Origin: Bryobacterales bacterium
GTDB taxonomy: Bacteria > Acidobacteriota > Terriglobia > Bryobacterales > Bryobacteraceae
DNA: 64,000 bases
Direction of reading: 5' to 3'
NCBI GenBank assembly: GCA_020852755.1
Contig: JADZAF010000223.1
Coordinates: 1-64,000, forward strand
A model generated the notes under the pieces. The model did not search any database. It saw only the letters and a list, made by a program, of their open reading frames with translations, and was not told the DNA's origin. The position numbers and the translations under genes were made by a program. Each line of letters begins with the position of its first letter. Positions within the stretch are counted from its first letter, which is position 1. This document shows positions 1-7,029 of the stretch, piece by piece.

Positions 1-180
1 GCGCTCCGCGCGGGGCTGGCCGTCTGGGTGATCGGGTACCTGATGTCCGTGGTCCCGCCCCTGGTCATGGGAATGTTCCCGGTCCGGCTGCTGCTCATCA
101 GCCTGGCGGCCGGACTGGTTGAAGTCCTGGCCGGGACCCTGCTAGGGGCGTGGATCTACAAGGAAGAGCCGGCCGCTTAG
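1..180 (+). CDS. C-terminal fragment of an unrecognised membrane protein
   Basis: The open frame runs from the window edge to a TAG at 178-180 and gives the last 59 residues of a protein whose start lies outside the window. The fragment is very hydrophobic. It shows two likely membrane helices (around residues 5-25 and 29-52 of the fragment) and a short charged end, IYKEEPAA. No family motif can be recognised from this piece alone. Its stop codon overlaps the stop codon of the convergent minus-strand gene by four bases, so the two genes end tail to tail with no room for a separate terminator. Confidence 0.6.
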   Translation, partial: ALRAGLAVWVIGYLMSVVPPLVMGMFPVRLLLISLAAGLVEVLAGTLLGAWIYKEEPAA

Positions 181-1313
181 GGCATTCCCAGGTGGGCGGC
201 CAGCAACTCGTGGATGTATAGCTGCGCCACTCCCGAGGCCGGCAGAATCCGCACGTCGTAATCCGGCACGGGAACGGCGGCGTCGCCCATCTGCCATTGC
301 TGGTCGATGAACAGGTCGCCGTGGCTGGCGAAATCGAGCTTCTGGTCGGGCCTCGGCACGGCGATCCAGACGGCCCGCGCTCCCGCCCGGCGCAACGCGT
401 CCCACACGTCCATGGGCAGGGGGTGGTAGTAGCCCAGGTAGACCAGGTAGTCATTCTTTCCCAGGGCTGCCTCCAGGGCTTTGGCGTCTTTCTGGAAACG
501 GTACCAGCGGCCGTCGCCGCTCATCACGTGCGGCATCATGTGTGCATTGGTCATCATGAGGGGCAGCCGGCCGGCGGCGACCCGCTTCCGGATTTCCGCC
601 GCCACGGCCCGCAGGCTGGCTCCTTCTTTCCGGTTGATCAGGGCGACCATGTGCTGGATGTAGTCAATGTAGGCGCGCGCGAGAGCGCCCGGGGCGGCCG
701 GCCGCATGCTGGGCTGGCCTGGCTCGTGGACGCTCAACGCCTTGTACTTCTCGTAGCGTTCCTTGCCGCCGGGCATGCCGAAGCTTTTCCAGAAGACGAT
801 GGTGCGGCCCTGCCGGGCGGCGGCGGAAGCGGTCTCCCCGGTCAGCGTCCAGAGCGCCAGGACGTTGCCGGTCTGGGTCGCGTTGGGGCGCGCGTCCCAG
901 GCGGTGAAGGTCTCCACCCAGCGCTTCACCGGCGGGGCGCCGGAGGGCGGGCGCGGCCCCATGGCCGTCACTACGCACCCCTTGGCTTCCAGGGCGCGGG
1001 CCTGCTCCACATCCTTCCGGTAGCTCGCCGGCCAGTAGGCCAGCCAAACGACGTCGCCCGGGCGCGCTTCCTCAACCGAGCGCAAGGCGGCGGCGACGTA
1101 GATGCCGCCCGCGCGGCCGGTGGCTTCCGAGATCCAGCCCGGGTCGCTGCCCGCCACGAAGTAGCGCCCGCCGGCGAGAATGGCGCGGGCGCTCGCCTCG
1201 GCCGGAGCGAACAGACGTTTAACCTCGCGGCGGTTCCGATCCAGCAGGCGCGTGATCTCCTGTTCCGGGGAAGGCGCGGCCGCGGCAAAGAGCAGAAAAA
1301 GAGCCGGAATCAT
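177..1313 (-). CDS. Secreted protein of unknown function, possibly SIS/phosphosugar-binding-like
   Basis: This 378-residue protein starts with a short signal peptide (MIPALFLLFAAAAPSP) and has no other membrane segment, so export is likely. The N-terminal third alternates predicted helices with glycine-rich strands (AILAGGRYFVAGSD, RPGDVVWLAYWP). That pattern recalls the sugar-isomerase (SIS) phosphosugar-binding fold, but no diagnostic motif was found and the call is weak. The C-terminal half contains several His and Trp residues (NAHMMPHVMSGDGRWYRF) that could line a pocket. The start has no Shine-Dalgarno sequence; instead TATGAT lies six bases upstream, which suggests a leaderless mRNA. 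Divergent from the enolase-superfamily gene across a 70-bp palindrome. Confidence 0.55.
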   Translation of the reverse strand: MIPALFLLFAAAAPSPEQEITRLLDRNRREVKRLFAPAEASARAILAGGRYFVAGSDPGWISEATGRAGGIYVAAALRSVEEARPGDVVWLAYWPASYRKDVEQARALEAKGCVVTAMGPRPPSGAPPVKRWVETFTAWDARPNATQTGNVLALWTLTGETASAAARQGRTIVFWKSFGMPGGKERYEKYKALSVHEPGQPSMRPAAPGALARAYIDYIQHMVALINRKEGASLRAVAAEIRKRVAAGRLPLMMTNAHMMPHVMSGDGRWYRFQKDAKALEAALGKNDYLVYLGYYHPLPMDVWDALRRAGARAVWIAVPRPDQKLDFASHGDLFIDQQWQMGDAAVPVPDYDVRILPASGVAQLYIHELLAAHLGMP

Positions 1314-1319
1314 GAGATG

Positions 1320-1325
1320 ATCATA
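1320..1325 (-). promoter_or_regulatory. -10 box for a leaderless transcript of the secreted SIS-like gene
   Basis: TATGAT read on the minus strand ends six bases before the ATG at 1313, placing the expected transcription start at or next to the A of the start codon. No purine-rich ribosome-binding site lies between. Confidence 0.4.
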
Positions 1326-1335
1326 GCGATTTCCG

Positions 1336-1405
1336 AGTTTCGGTGACAGGCTACAAAACCCCCAAACCCTGGAGTTTGGGGGTTATGTAGCCTGTCACCG
1401 AAACT
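1336..1405. repeat. 70-bp near-perfect palindrome, REP/MITE-like
   Basis: The outer arms (1336-1354 and 1387-1405) are perfect 19-bp inverted copies beginning AGTTTCGGTGACAGGCTAC. The inner arms (1357-1367 and 1374-1384, AACCCCCAAAC and its complement) are also perfect. One mismatched pair (1356/1385) separates them, and the loop is only CCTGGA (1368-1373). The GGTGACAG core resembles the GGGGACAG core of the second palindrome at 30606-30669, and such cores are known from REP elements mobilised by RAYT transposases. No RAYT gene is present in the window. It lies between two divergent genes, just outside the -10 box of the left one. Confidence 0.75.
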
Positions 1406-1428
1406 GAAACTCCTGCGGAGGTGATGGG

Positions 1429-2658
1429 ATGCAAGCAGAGGCCGGCACCAACCGGCGCGCTTTCCTGACGCGGGCGCTTGCTGGAACGGCCATACCGGCG
1501 GCGGCACAGGAAAAGAACCGGCGCATGAAGATCACCCGGGTAGAGCCGATCCTCACCGGCAGCGATGTGTTCCTCAAGATCGAAACCGATGCCGGCATCA
1601 CCGGCTACGGCGACGCCGCCAACCATTTCCTTCCTTACGCCGCCGAGGGAACGCTCAAGGACCTGATCCCCTACCTGATCGGCGAGGACCCCGAACGGGT
1701 CGAGCATCTCTGGCAGGTGTGCTTCCGGCGGCGCTTCATGCGCGGCGGCCCGGCCACCGGCACGGCCATCAGCGCCATCGACATGGCCTTATGGGACATC
1801 AAAGGCAAGGCCTGCGGCGTGCCGGTCTACCAGTTGCTGGGCGGGCTGGCCCGGACCCGGGTGCGCCTGTACGGCCACGTCAGCGGCAACACCGCCGCGG
1901 AAGCGGCCCGGCAGGCGAAAGAGCGGGTCGCGCGGGGCCTCACCGCCATCCGCTTCCGCGCCTTCCACAGCTACGATGCGGTGGACCTGCACGATCACAA
2001 ACTGGCCGTGGACCAGCAGATCGAATACCTGGCGGCCATCCGCGAGGCGGTGGGCAGCGAGGTGGACATCATCCTGGAGTGCCACGGGCGCTACGACCCG
2101 GAGTGGGCCATCGAACTGGCGCGCCGGGCCGAACTCTACCGCCCCTTCATGATCGAAGACCCCATACGCCATGAGAATCCGCAGGCCATGGCGCTGGTGC
2201 GCGCCCAAACCCGTCTCCCGCTGGCCATCGGCGAGCGCTACCACAACAAGTGGGAATTCCGCGAAACGGTGGTGAACTCCTACGTGAATTACCTGCGCCC
2301 GGACGTGTGTCACTGCGGCGGAATCAGCGAGATGCGCAAGATCGCGGCATTCGCCGAGGTCTTCTACCTGAACCTGATCCCTCACAACAATGCGGGAGCA
2401 TTGGGGACGGCGGCGACCCTGCACGCCGCGCTGGCCCTTTCCAACGTGGTCATGATCGAGGCGCCCTGGGCGAATTCCGACGCCCAAACCGATGTGGTCT
2501 CGCCCTACCCCAGTATTGAAAAAGGCTACGCACTGCCGCTCGAAGGGCCGGGCCTGGGCGTCTCCTTCGACGAGAAACTGGCGCGCTCACGCCCTTTCCG
2601 CCGGCCCGCCCTGCAGCCCCGCCTGAACGCCCCGGACGGCTCGGTGCGCGATTTCTGA
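1429..2658 (+). CDS. Tat-exported mandelate racemase/muconate lactonizing-family dehydratase
   Basis: This 409-residue enzyme belongs to the enolase superfamily, which abstracts a proton alpha to a carboxylate; sugar-acid dehydratases such as D-galactonate dehydratase are close in motif pattern. Residues 9-27 carry a twin-arginine signal (NRRAFLT plus an Ala-rich stretch). The capping domain follows, then the barrel with probable metal ligands E217 (ECHGRYD), E243 (IEDP) and E269 (GER), and a C-terminal IPHN whose His319 probably acts as acid/base. The first ligand is Glu where most relatives have Asp. ATG 1429 follows a good ribosome site (GGAGGTG). Substrate cannot be told from sequence; an aldonic or uronic acid is likely. 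Confidence 0.85.
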   Translation: MQAEAGTNRRAFLTRALAGTAIPAAAQEKNRRMKITRVEPILTGSDVFLKIETDAGITGYGDAANHFLPYAAEGTLKDLIPYLIGEDPERVEHLWQVCFRRRFMRGGPATGTAISAIDMALWDIKGKACGVPVYQLLGGLARTRVRLYGHVSGNTAAEAARQAKERVARGLTAIRFRAFHSYDAVDLHDHKLAVDQQIEYLAAIREAVGSEVDIILECHGRYDPEWAIELARRAELYRPFMIEDPIRHENPQAMALVRAQTRLPLAIGERYHNKWEFRETVVNSYVNYLRPDVCHCGGISEMRKIAAFAEVFYLNLIPHNNAGALGTAATLHAALALSNVVMIEAPWANSDAQTDVVSPYPSIEKGYALPLEGPGLGVSFDEKLARSRPFRRPALQPRLNAPDGSVRDF

Positions 2659-2700
2659 TCCGCCCGGAGCCGGTAGCACAATAGATATAGAGGGGGTGGC

Positions 2701-3066
2701 ATGCTGGCTCTGAAACGCGCCTACGAACCGCCCGCCCGGACGGACGGGAAAAGGTACCTGGTCGAGCGCCTCTGGCCGCGCGGCTTTACCAAGGAGTCGC
2801 TGCGATTGGATGCCTGGGTGAAAGAGGCGGCGCCCAGCGACGCGCTGCGGCGCTGGTTCGGCCACGATCCGGCCCGGTGGGAAGAATTCCGCCGCCGCTA
2901 CTTCGAGGAACTGGACCGCGATCCCTCCTCGTGGGAGACGCTCCTCCGGGAAGCGCGGCGCGCGCGGGTGACGCTGATCTACAGTTCGCGCGATCAGGAG
3001 CGGAACAACGCGGTGGCGCTGAAGGAATACCTGGACCGGCGCCTGGCCGGCCGGCGTTCCGCCTAG
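2701..3066 (+). CDS. DUF488 family protein (YeaO-like)
   Basis: A 121-residue cytoplasmic protein with the family signature VERLWPRG near residues 20-27, a central RWFGHDPARWEEFRRRY segment and the late TLIYSSRDQERNNAV motif. Length and motif order match the small DUF488/YeaO family, whose biochemical role is not established. A TAGATA box at 2682-2687 precedes the ATG by a short interval that also includes the purine-rich AGAGGGGG stretch, so it probably has its own promoter. Single gene, same strand as its neighbours. Confidence 0.85.
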   Translation: MLALKRAYEPPARTDGKRYLVERLWPRGFTKESLRLDAWVKEAAPSDALRRWFGHDPARWEEFRRRYFEELDRDPSSWETLLREARRARVTLIYSSRDQERNNAVALKEYLDRRLAGRRSA

Positions 3067-3215
3067 CCTGCCCGTTTCTCCGGGGCTTTTCACCGGACCG
3101 CGTCTCCTGTATTCTGTAGCCAGGGGGGGACGCCCCCATGCCGCTTTCCAGGAGACAGTTCGAGTCTCTTTGCCGCATTCTCCCTGGGAATCCTGACTGC
3201 CGTTTGTGGAGCTTC

Positions 3216-3305
3216 GCGGAACACGGCGATAAAGAGCCTTGTTCACGCAGTGCAACCAGTGCGCCTCGGGGCGGGGAATTCGATCCCCGCATCCGGCGAG
3301 GCGCA
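3216..3305 (+). promoter_or_regulatory. Structured 5' leader with two successive hairpins before the dCACHE gene
   Basis: Hairpin 1 pairs GCG-GAACA-C-GGC (3216-3227) with GCC-T-TGTTC-A-CGC (3236-3248) around an A-rich loop, GATAAAGA. Hairpin 2 has an outer 9-bp stem TGCGCCTCG/CGAGGCGCA (3260-3268 and 3297-3305) and an inner 7-bp stem GCGGGGA/TCCCCGC (3271-3277 and 3284-3290). The second hairpin ends two bases before the ribosome-binding site AAGGAGG. This arrangement is typical of a cis-regulatory RNA, but no known riboswitch core could be matched. Confidence 0.45.
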
Positions 3306-3322
3306 ACAAGGAGGACTTGGTC

Positions 3323-4456
3323 ATGCCATCCGACAAACTCGAGGTACGGGTCTCTCCACGGAAGCTGTTCATCGGACTGCTGCTCACGGTAGTTCCTCTG
3401 GCCCTGTTCGGACTCTTCACGGTGGCCCGCACGGACCGCTCACTGGAGGACACCATCGGCACGCACTTCAAAGTGATGGCCGAAAGCACGGCGGGAGGAG
3501 TCTCGCAGTTCATTCACGACCGGGTAATCGACGTCGTGGCCCTGGGCGCCGATCCGATCGTCGTGGACGCGGCGACCGAGGCCAACCGGAGCTACGCGGG
3601 AGCCGCCACTTCGGCCATTGAAGAGAAACTGGCGCGGATCGAGAAGATGTGGAACACTCCGGCCGCCGATCCGCTGGTCAAGGAAATGCTCAGTTCGCGG
3701 GCTTCGCGCCTGCTCAACCGCCACCGCGAGGCGGACCGCCGCATCCTGCGCATCACCCTCACCGATGAGCGCGGCGCGGCCATCGCGGGAACCCACAAGA
3801 CCTTCGACTACTACCAGGCCGACGAAGAATTCTGGCAGGCTATTTATGCCAGCGGCCGGGGCGCGGTCAGCGTGACTGACATTCTCTACGACGAAGTGAC
3901 CCGGTCGAACTACATCGGCATCGGCGCGCCCATCGTGGAGGAGGGGTCCAACCGTTTCATCGGCGCCATCGATGCCCTGATCGACCTCACCACCATGTTC
4001 CCGCTGCTGCAGCGGGCCCAGCCCGGCGGCGGGGCGCGCACCGCGCTGGTGAAGGAAGACGGGACATTCATCTACGCACCCAACGTGACTCTGTCCATGG
4101 ATCTGAAGTCCGAGGAGTTCGCGGCCATCAGGGACAATGCCGCCAGCCTGCGCGGACAGCCGGCGGGCTACCTGACCGCCACCCTGGCGGGCGGCGTTCC
4201 GACCCTGATCGGATTCGCGGACACCGGGCTGAAGAGCGAATACGCCAGGCTGGGGTGGACGGTGCTTGTGGCGCAGGACACCCGCCAGGCGTTCGCACCC
4301 ATTCGGGGCGTCGTGCGGTTGATCGCGGTGCTGGTGCTGCTGGGTCTGCTGGCCCTGACGTTCCTGGGCGTATACATGACACTGCACCGCCCGCCGCGTT
4401 TGACCGATCTGCAAGAGGTGGCTCTGGCGCCGCGCGCCGCGCCGGCATCGCGATAG
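3323..4456 (+). CDS. Membrane-anchored dCACHE sensor protein without an output domain
   Basis: This 377-residue protein has an N-terminal helix (about residues 14-36), a large extracytoplasmic region and a second helix near 330-352, followed by a short cytoplasmic tail. The periplasmic region looks like a double CACHE ligand-binding domain: an initial long helix, then YYQADEEFWQAIY and the characteristic GAPIVEEGSNRFIGAIDALIDL strand-loop-strand. Such domains normally feed chemoreceptors, kinases or cyclases, yet only about 25 residues follow the last helix and no HAMP, kinase or cyclase domain is present. ATG 3323 was chosen because AAGGAGG precedes it by eight bases. A structured leader lies immediately upstream. 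Confidence 0.7.
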   Translation: MPSDKLEVRVSPRKLFIGLLLTVVPLALFGLFTVARTDRSLEDTIGTHFKVMAESTAGGVSQFIHDRVIDVVALGADPIVVDAATEANRSYAGAATSAIEEKLARIEKMWNTPAADPLVKEMLSSRASRLLNRHREADRRILRITLTDERGAAIAGTHKTFDYYQADEEFWQAIYASGRGAVSVTDILYDEVTRSNYIGIGAPIVEEGSNRFIGAIDALIDLTTMFPLLQRAQPGGGARTALVKEDGTFIYAPNVTLSMDLKSEEFAAIRDNAASLRGQPAGYLTATLAGGVPTLIGFADTGLKSEYARLGWTVLVAQDTRQAFAPIRGVVRLIAVLVLLGLLALTFLGVYMTLHRPPRLTDLQEVALAPRAAPASR

Positions 4457-4463
4457 CCCGCGC

Positions 4464-4745
4464 TCAGCGCAGGGTGACTACGGTGGCGCCCCATCCGCCG
4501 GCCTCGGCCGGCGCGTCGTGGAAAGACTGGACGAACTCGGTGCGCGCCAGTACGGAGCGCACCATCTCACGCTGCACCCCGATGCCGCGCCCGTGAATGA
4601 TGCGCAGGGCTTTCAGTCCCAGGCGGCGGGCCTCCTCGAGGTAGGCCTCCACCACCGCCCCGACCTCGCGAGGGGGGACGCTGTGCAGGTCAAAGACGCT
4701 GGTGACCGGAATCCGGACTGGCTCTTCGAAATCGCCCATAAACAC
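4464..4745 (-). CDS. Smr-domain protein
   Basis: A 93-residue protein that is almost entirely one Smr (small MutS-related) domain: the FDLHSVPPREV start, then ALRIIHGRGIG at about residues 46-56 and the closing GGWGATVVTLR strand. Smr domains bind nucleic acid and often have endonuclease activity; the DLH and HGRG motifs seen here are the functional ones. It is a stand-alone domain rather than the C-terminus of MutS2. The gene follows the YdcH-like gene on the minus strand after a hairpin at 4749-4781. It converges on the dCACHE gene with only a seven-base gap. Confidence 0.85.
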   Translation of the reverse strand: MFMGDFEEPVRIPVTSVFDLHSVPPREVGAVVEAYLEEARRLGLKALRIIHGRGIGVQREMVRSVLARTEFVQSFHDAPAEAGGWGATVVTLR

Positions 4746-4748
4746 TGA

Positions 4749-4781
4749 GAGCCCGGTCTGGCCTTCCCCAGAGCCGGGCTC
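4749..4781 (-). terminator. Hairpin between the YdcH-like and smr genes
   Basis: GAGCCCGG (4749-4756) pairs with CCGGGCTC (4774-4781), and an inner TCTGG/CCAGA stem extends it with one bulged base. On the minus strand it is followed by TCAGTGTTT, only a modest U-tract, so it could be a weak terminator or attenuator between the two genes. Confidence 0.35.
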
Positions 4782-4810
4782 CTGGATTCTACGATTCGCG
4801 CACCTGACGG

Positions 4811-5044
4811 TCAGGCCACCTGAGCCCGGTAACGGCTCATGATGGCTTCCATCTGATCTTTCAACCGCAGCTTCAGTTTCTTCAGCCGTACCTCCTCCAT
4901 CTGTTCCTGAGGAGAAAGATGAGGTCTGGCCTCCAAAGCCTCCAACTGCCGGTCGTACTCGGAGTGCCGCTGCACCAGGCCTCGGAACTCTTCGTTCGTC
5001 TCCATCAGATGCGCTCTCAAGTCATCAAGCGTATTCCGTTCCAT
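4811..5044 (-). CDS. YdcH-like (DUF465) small coiled-coil protein
   Basis: A 77-residue, highly charged helical protein. It opens with NTLDDLRAHLMETNEEFRGL and contains the typical H-x-x-YDRQLEALE segment, then an acidic link and the basic LKKLKLRLKDQMEAIM helix. Size and pattern fit the YdcH/DUF465 family, whose role is unknown. A longer reading frame begins at 5134, but the start at 5044 is preferred because GGAGGA lies about ten bases upstream and the extra N-terminus does not fit the family. It stands between rimI and smr on the minus strand. Confidence 0.75.
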   Translation of the reverse strand: MERNTLDDLRAHLMETNEEFRGLVQRHSEYDRQLEALEARPHLSPQEQMEEVRLKKLKLRLKDQMEAIMSRYRAQVA

Positions 5045-5175
5045 TAGGCAGTTCCTCCAGGAGTGAGGATGCCGCGCCGAGTCGCTTTTAGGTTGGAAGA
5101 GGGCTCGGTGGGTGATCTTCACGTTGTCCAACACTGTTCGTTACGGCCCCCAGACGGTGCCGTCTACCCAGAACC

Positions 5176-5601
5176 TTAACATGAATGGTATTGCATGACA
5201 ACCGCGTCCTCGGCCGGGTTCCGGTAGTACCCGGGCCTGCGGCCGGCGGGCCGAAAGCCCAGGCTGTGGTAGAAGAGGCGGGCTTCGGAATTCGACTCGC
5301 GGACCTCGAGGAAGACGCTCGCCGGACGCTCCCGCAGCAGGGCCGAAATCAGCGCCCGGCCCACGCCTTTTCTTCGCCGCCCGGGGGCCACGGCCAGGTT
5401 CAGTATTTCGAATTCGCCGGCGGCCACCTGGCGCGCCGCCAGAAAGCCGGCGACCTGGCCCGCCTCCACGGCTACCCGGCAATCGTAATCGAGATAGTCC
5501 GAAACAGGCCACTGCGAAGCCGCGGGCGAGACTTGTTGAATCCATTCGATGGCGGGCAGGTCGGCCGTACCGGCGGCGCGCACTGCGATCGCTTCCGTCA
5601 T
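5176..5601 (-). CDS. rimI: Ribosomal protein bS18-alanine N-acetyltransferase-like GNAT enzyme
   Basis: A 141-residue GNAT-fold acetyltransferase. The acetyl-CoA pyrophosphate loop is seen as GRRRKGVGRAL (about residues 74-84), preceded by the ILNLAVAP strand. The RimI-type VRESNSEARLFYHSLGF and the late YYRNPAEDAVVM motif follow. RimI acetylates the N-terminal alanine of ribosomal protein S18. The gene lies four bases downstream of the DUF218 gene and is probably cotranscribed with it. Other GNAT substrates are possible, but the full motif set favours RimI. Confidence 0.85.
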   Translation of the reverse strand: MTEAIAVRAAGTADLPAIEWIQQVSPAASQWPVSDYLDYDCRVAVEAGQVAGFLAARQVAAGEFEILNLAVAPGRRRKGVGRALISALLRERPASVFLEVRESNSEARLFYHSLGFRPAGRRPGYYRNPAEDAVVMQYHSC

Positions 5602-5605
5602 CGAG

Positions 5606-6193
5606 TCACACCGGAACGCCGATAGACCACAGCAGGTAGCCCACCGACTGGCGGAGGTAGAGCCACCAGGCGCGCAGATCCGCGGGGGCCTCGGAAGGCC
5701 GCGGCGATCCGTACACCCTCAGCCCGCGCGACTCCAGCAGCTTCTTGACCCGGTAGATGTGATATCCGTCGCTGACCACGATGCAGCTGCGCATGCCCAT
5801 GCGGTTCATGATCTCGAAGGCGGCCGTCAGGCTGTGCACCGTGCTGGACCCCTCCGGTTCCACCAGGATGGCTTCCGAGGGCACTCCGCGCAGGATCAGG
5901 TAGGCGCGGCCTACGTCACCTTCGGTGAAGTGCGGATCGCCTCCCGCGCCCCCGGTGGTGAGGATGTGCGCCGCCAGTCCCTTGCGGTACAGACTGAGCG
6001 CGTGGTCCAGGCGCGCCTTGAATACCGGCGAGGGACGGCCGCTGTATTCCGCGGCGCCCAGTACGACGATCACGTCGGCGCGGTGCGCTTCGTCGTGAGT
6101 GGACTGGCGCTTGATCCGCAGCGAGATCACCAGCAGATAGCCGGCCAGCACCAGCCCGGAAACCGTTCCCAGCGCCACAAGGGTGCGTTTCAT
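5606..6193 (-). CDS. DUF218/YdcF-family membrane-anchored protein
   Basis: A 195-residue protein with an N-terminal membrane helix (residues 5-25) and a DUF218 domain. Recognisable motifs are ADVIVVLGAAEY, ILTTGGAGGD, the SSTVHSLTAAFEIM helix and IVVSDGYHIYRVKKL. Relatives include YdcF, SanA and ElyC, linked to envelope or cell-wall homeostasis; the exact reaction is not known. It is the first gene of a minus-strand group with rimI and is divergent from the trmH-like gene, sharing an intergenic space of only 32 bases. Confidence 0.8.
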   Translation of the reverse strand: MKRTLVALGTVSGLVLAGYLLVISLRIKRQSTHDEAHRADVIVVLGAAEYSGRPSPVFKARLDHALSLYRKGLAAHILTTGGAGGDPHFTEGDVGRAYLILRGVPSEAILVEPEGSSTVHSLTAAFEIMNRMGMRSCIVVSDGYHIYRVKKLLESRGLRVYGSPRPSEAPADLRAWWLYLRQSVGYLLWSIGVPV

Positions 6194-6225
6194 CTGCGCT
6201 ATCCTGATCGTGACATATTTTAGCG

Positions 6226-7029
6226 GTGAGCAAAGTGGAACATCTGAGCAGTCCCGCCAACCCGCTGCTGAAGGATGTCCGCCGTGCCATCGTACGGGGC
6301 AGCCTGACCGAGGAAGGTTACTGGGTGGCCGAAAGCTTCCACCTGCTGGAAGAGGCGCTGCGCAGCGACCTGCGGGTGGGCGCGGTGCTGGCGGCGGAAT
6401 CGGTCCATTCGGCCGTGGAGAGCCACGTGCGGCGGCTCTCGGGGGTTCGCCTGGCGGTGCTGAACGATACGCTATTCCAGCGCCTGGCGGGCACGGAATC
6501 CACGCAGGGGGTGATCGCGCTGGTGCGCCCGCAGCAGTGGGCCCTGCAACAACTGTTTCGCGGGCGCGCCCTGGTGGTGGTTCTGGACGGACTGCAGGAT
6601 CCCGGCAATGCCGGCGCCATCGCCCGTTCCGCGGAAGCCTTCGGGGCCAGCGGCCTGCTGTTCCTGAAAGGCACCGTTACACCCTTCCATCCGAAGACGC
6701 TGCGCGCCTCGGCCGGCTCCCTGTTCCGGGTCCCCTTTGTGTACGGCCTGGATGCCGCTCTGGCCCGGGCCGCCCTGCAGCAGAACCGGCTGGATCTGTA
6801 CGCGACCGTTCCGCGCTGCGGACCCTCCTCCAAGCTGTTGGGCGACGTGGACCTGACCCGCAAGTGCGGCGTTATCATCGGCAGCGAGGCGCGGGGCGTG
6901 AGCGAGGCGCTGCGCCCGGCCGCGATGAACTTGAGTATCGCTACCGCCGGGGTCGAATCGTTGAACGCCGCGGTGGCCGCCGCCATCATTCTCTATGAGG
7001 CGCGCCGCCAGAGGTGTCTGAAGGCATGA
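6226..7029 (+). CDS. TrmH/SpoU-family RNA 2'-O-methyltransferase
   Basis: A 267-residue SPOUT-class enzyme. An N-terminal substrate-binding region (residues 1-100) precedes the knotted domain, which shows all three SpoU motifs: NAGAIARSAEAFGA (motif 1), IIGSEARGVSEAL (motif 2) and ESLNAAVAAAIILYE (motif 3). These bind S-adenosylmethionine and methylate a ribose 2'-hydroxyl in rRNA or tRNA. The domain layout resembles RlmB/TsnR, but the target RNA cannot be assigned. The GTG start at 6226 has no ribosome site and follows CATATTTT closely, so a leaderless mRNA is possible. Its stop overlaps the rarA start (ATGA). Confidence 0.85.
   Translation: MSKVEHLSSPANPLLKDVRRAIVRGSLTEEGYWVAESFHLLEEALRSDLRVGAVLAAESVHSAVESHVRRLSGVRLAVLNDTLFQRLAGTESTQGVIALVRPQQWALQQLFRGRALVVVLDGLQDPGNAGAIARSAEAFGASGLLFLKGTVTPFHPKTLRASAGSLFRVPFVYGLDAALARAALQQNRLDLYATVPRCGPSSKLLGDVDLTRKCGVIIGSEARGVSEALRPAAMNLSIATAGVESLNAAVAAAIILYEARRQRCLKA

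Noticed and set aside
3271-3290. GCGGGGAATTCGATCCCCGC looked like a tRNA T-arm.
   Set aside because: No matching acceptor, D or anticodon arms could be found at the right distances, and the piece is better explained as the inner stem of the leader hairpin.
3216-3305. Cyclic-di-GMP-type riboswitch in the dCACHE leader.
   Set aside because: The two-stem arrangement and CACGCAG/GCAACC fragments are suggestive, but the conserved core and GNRA tetraloop docking pattern are not present.
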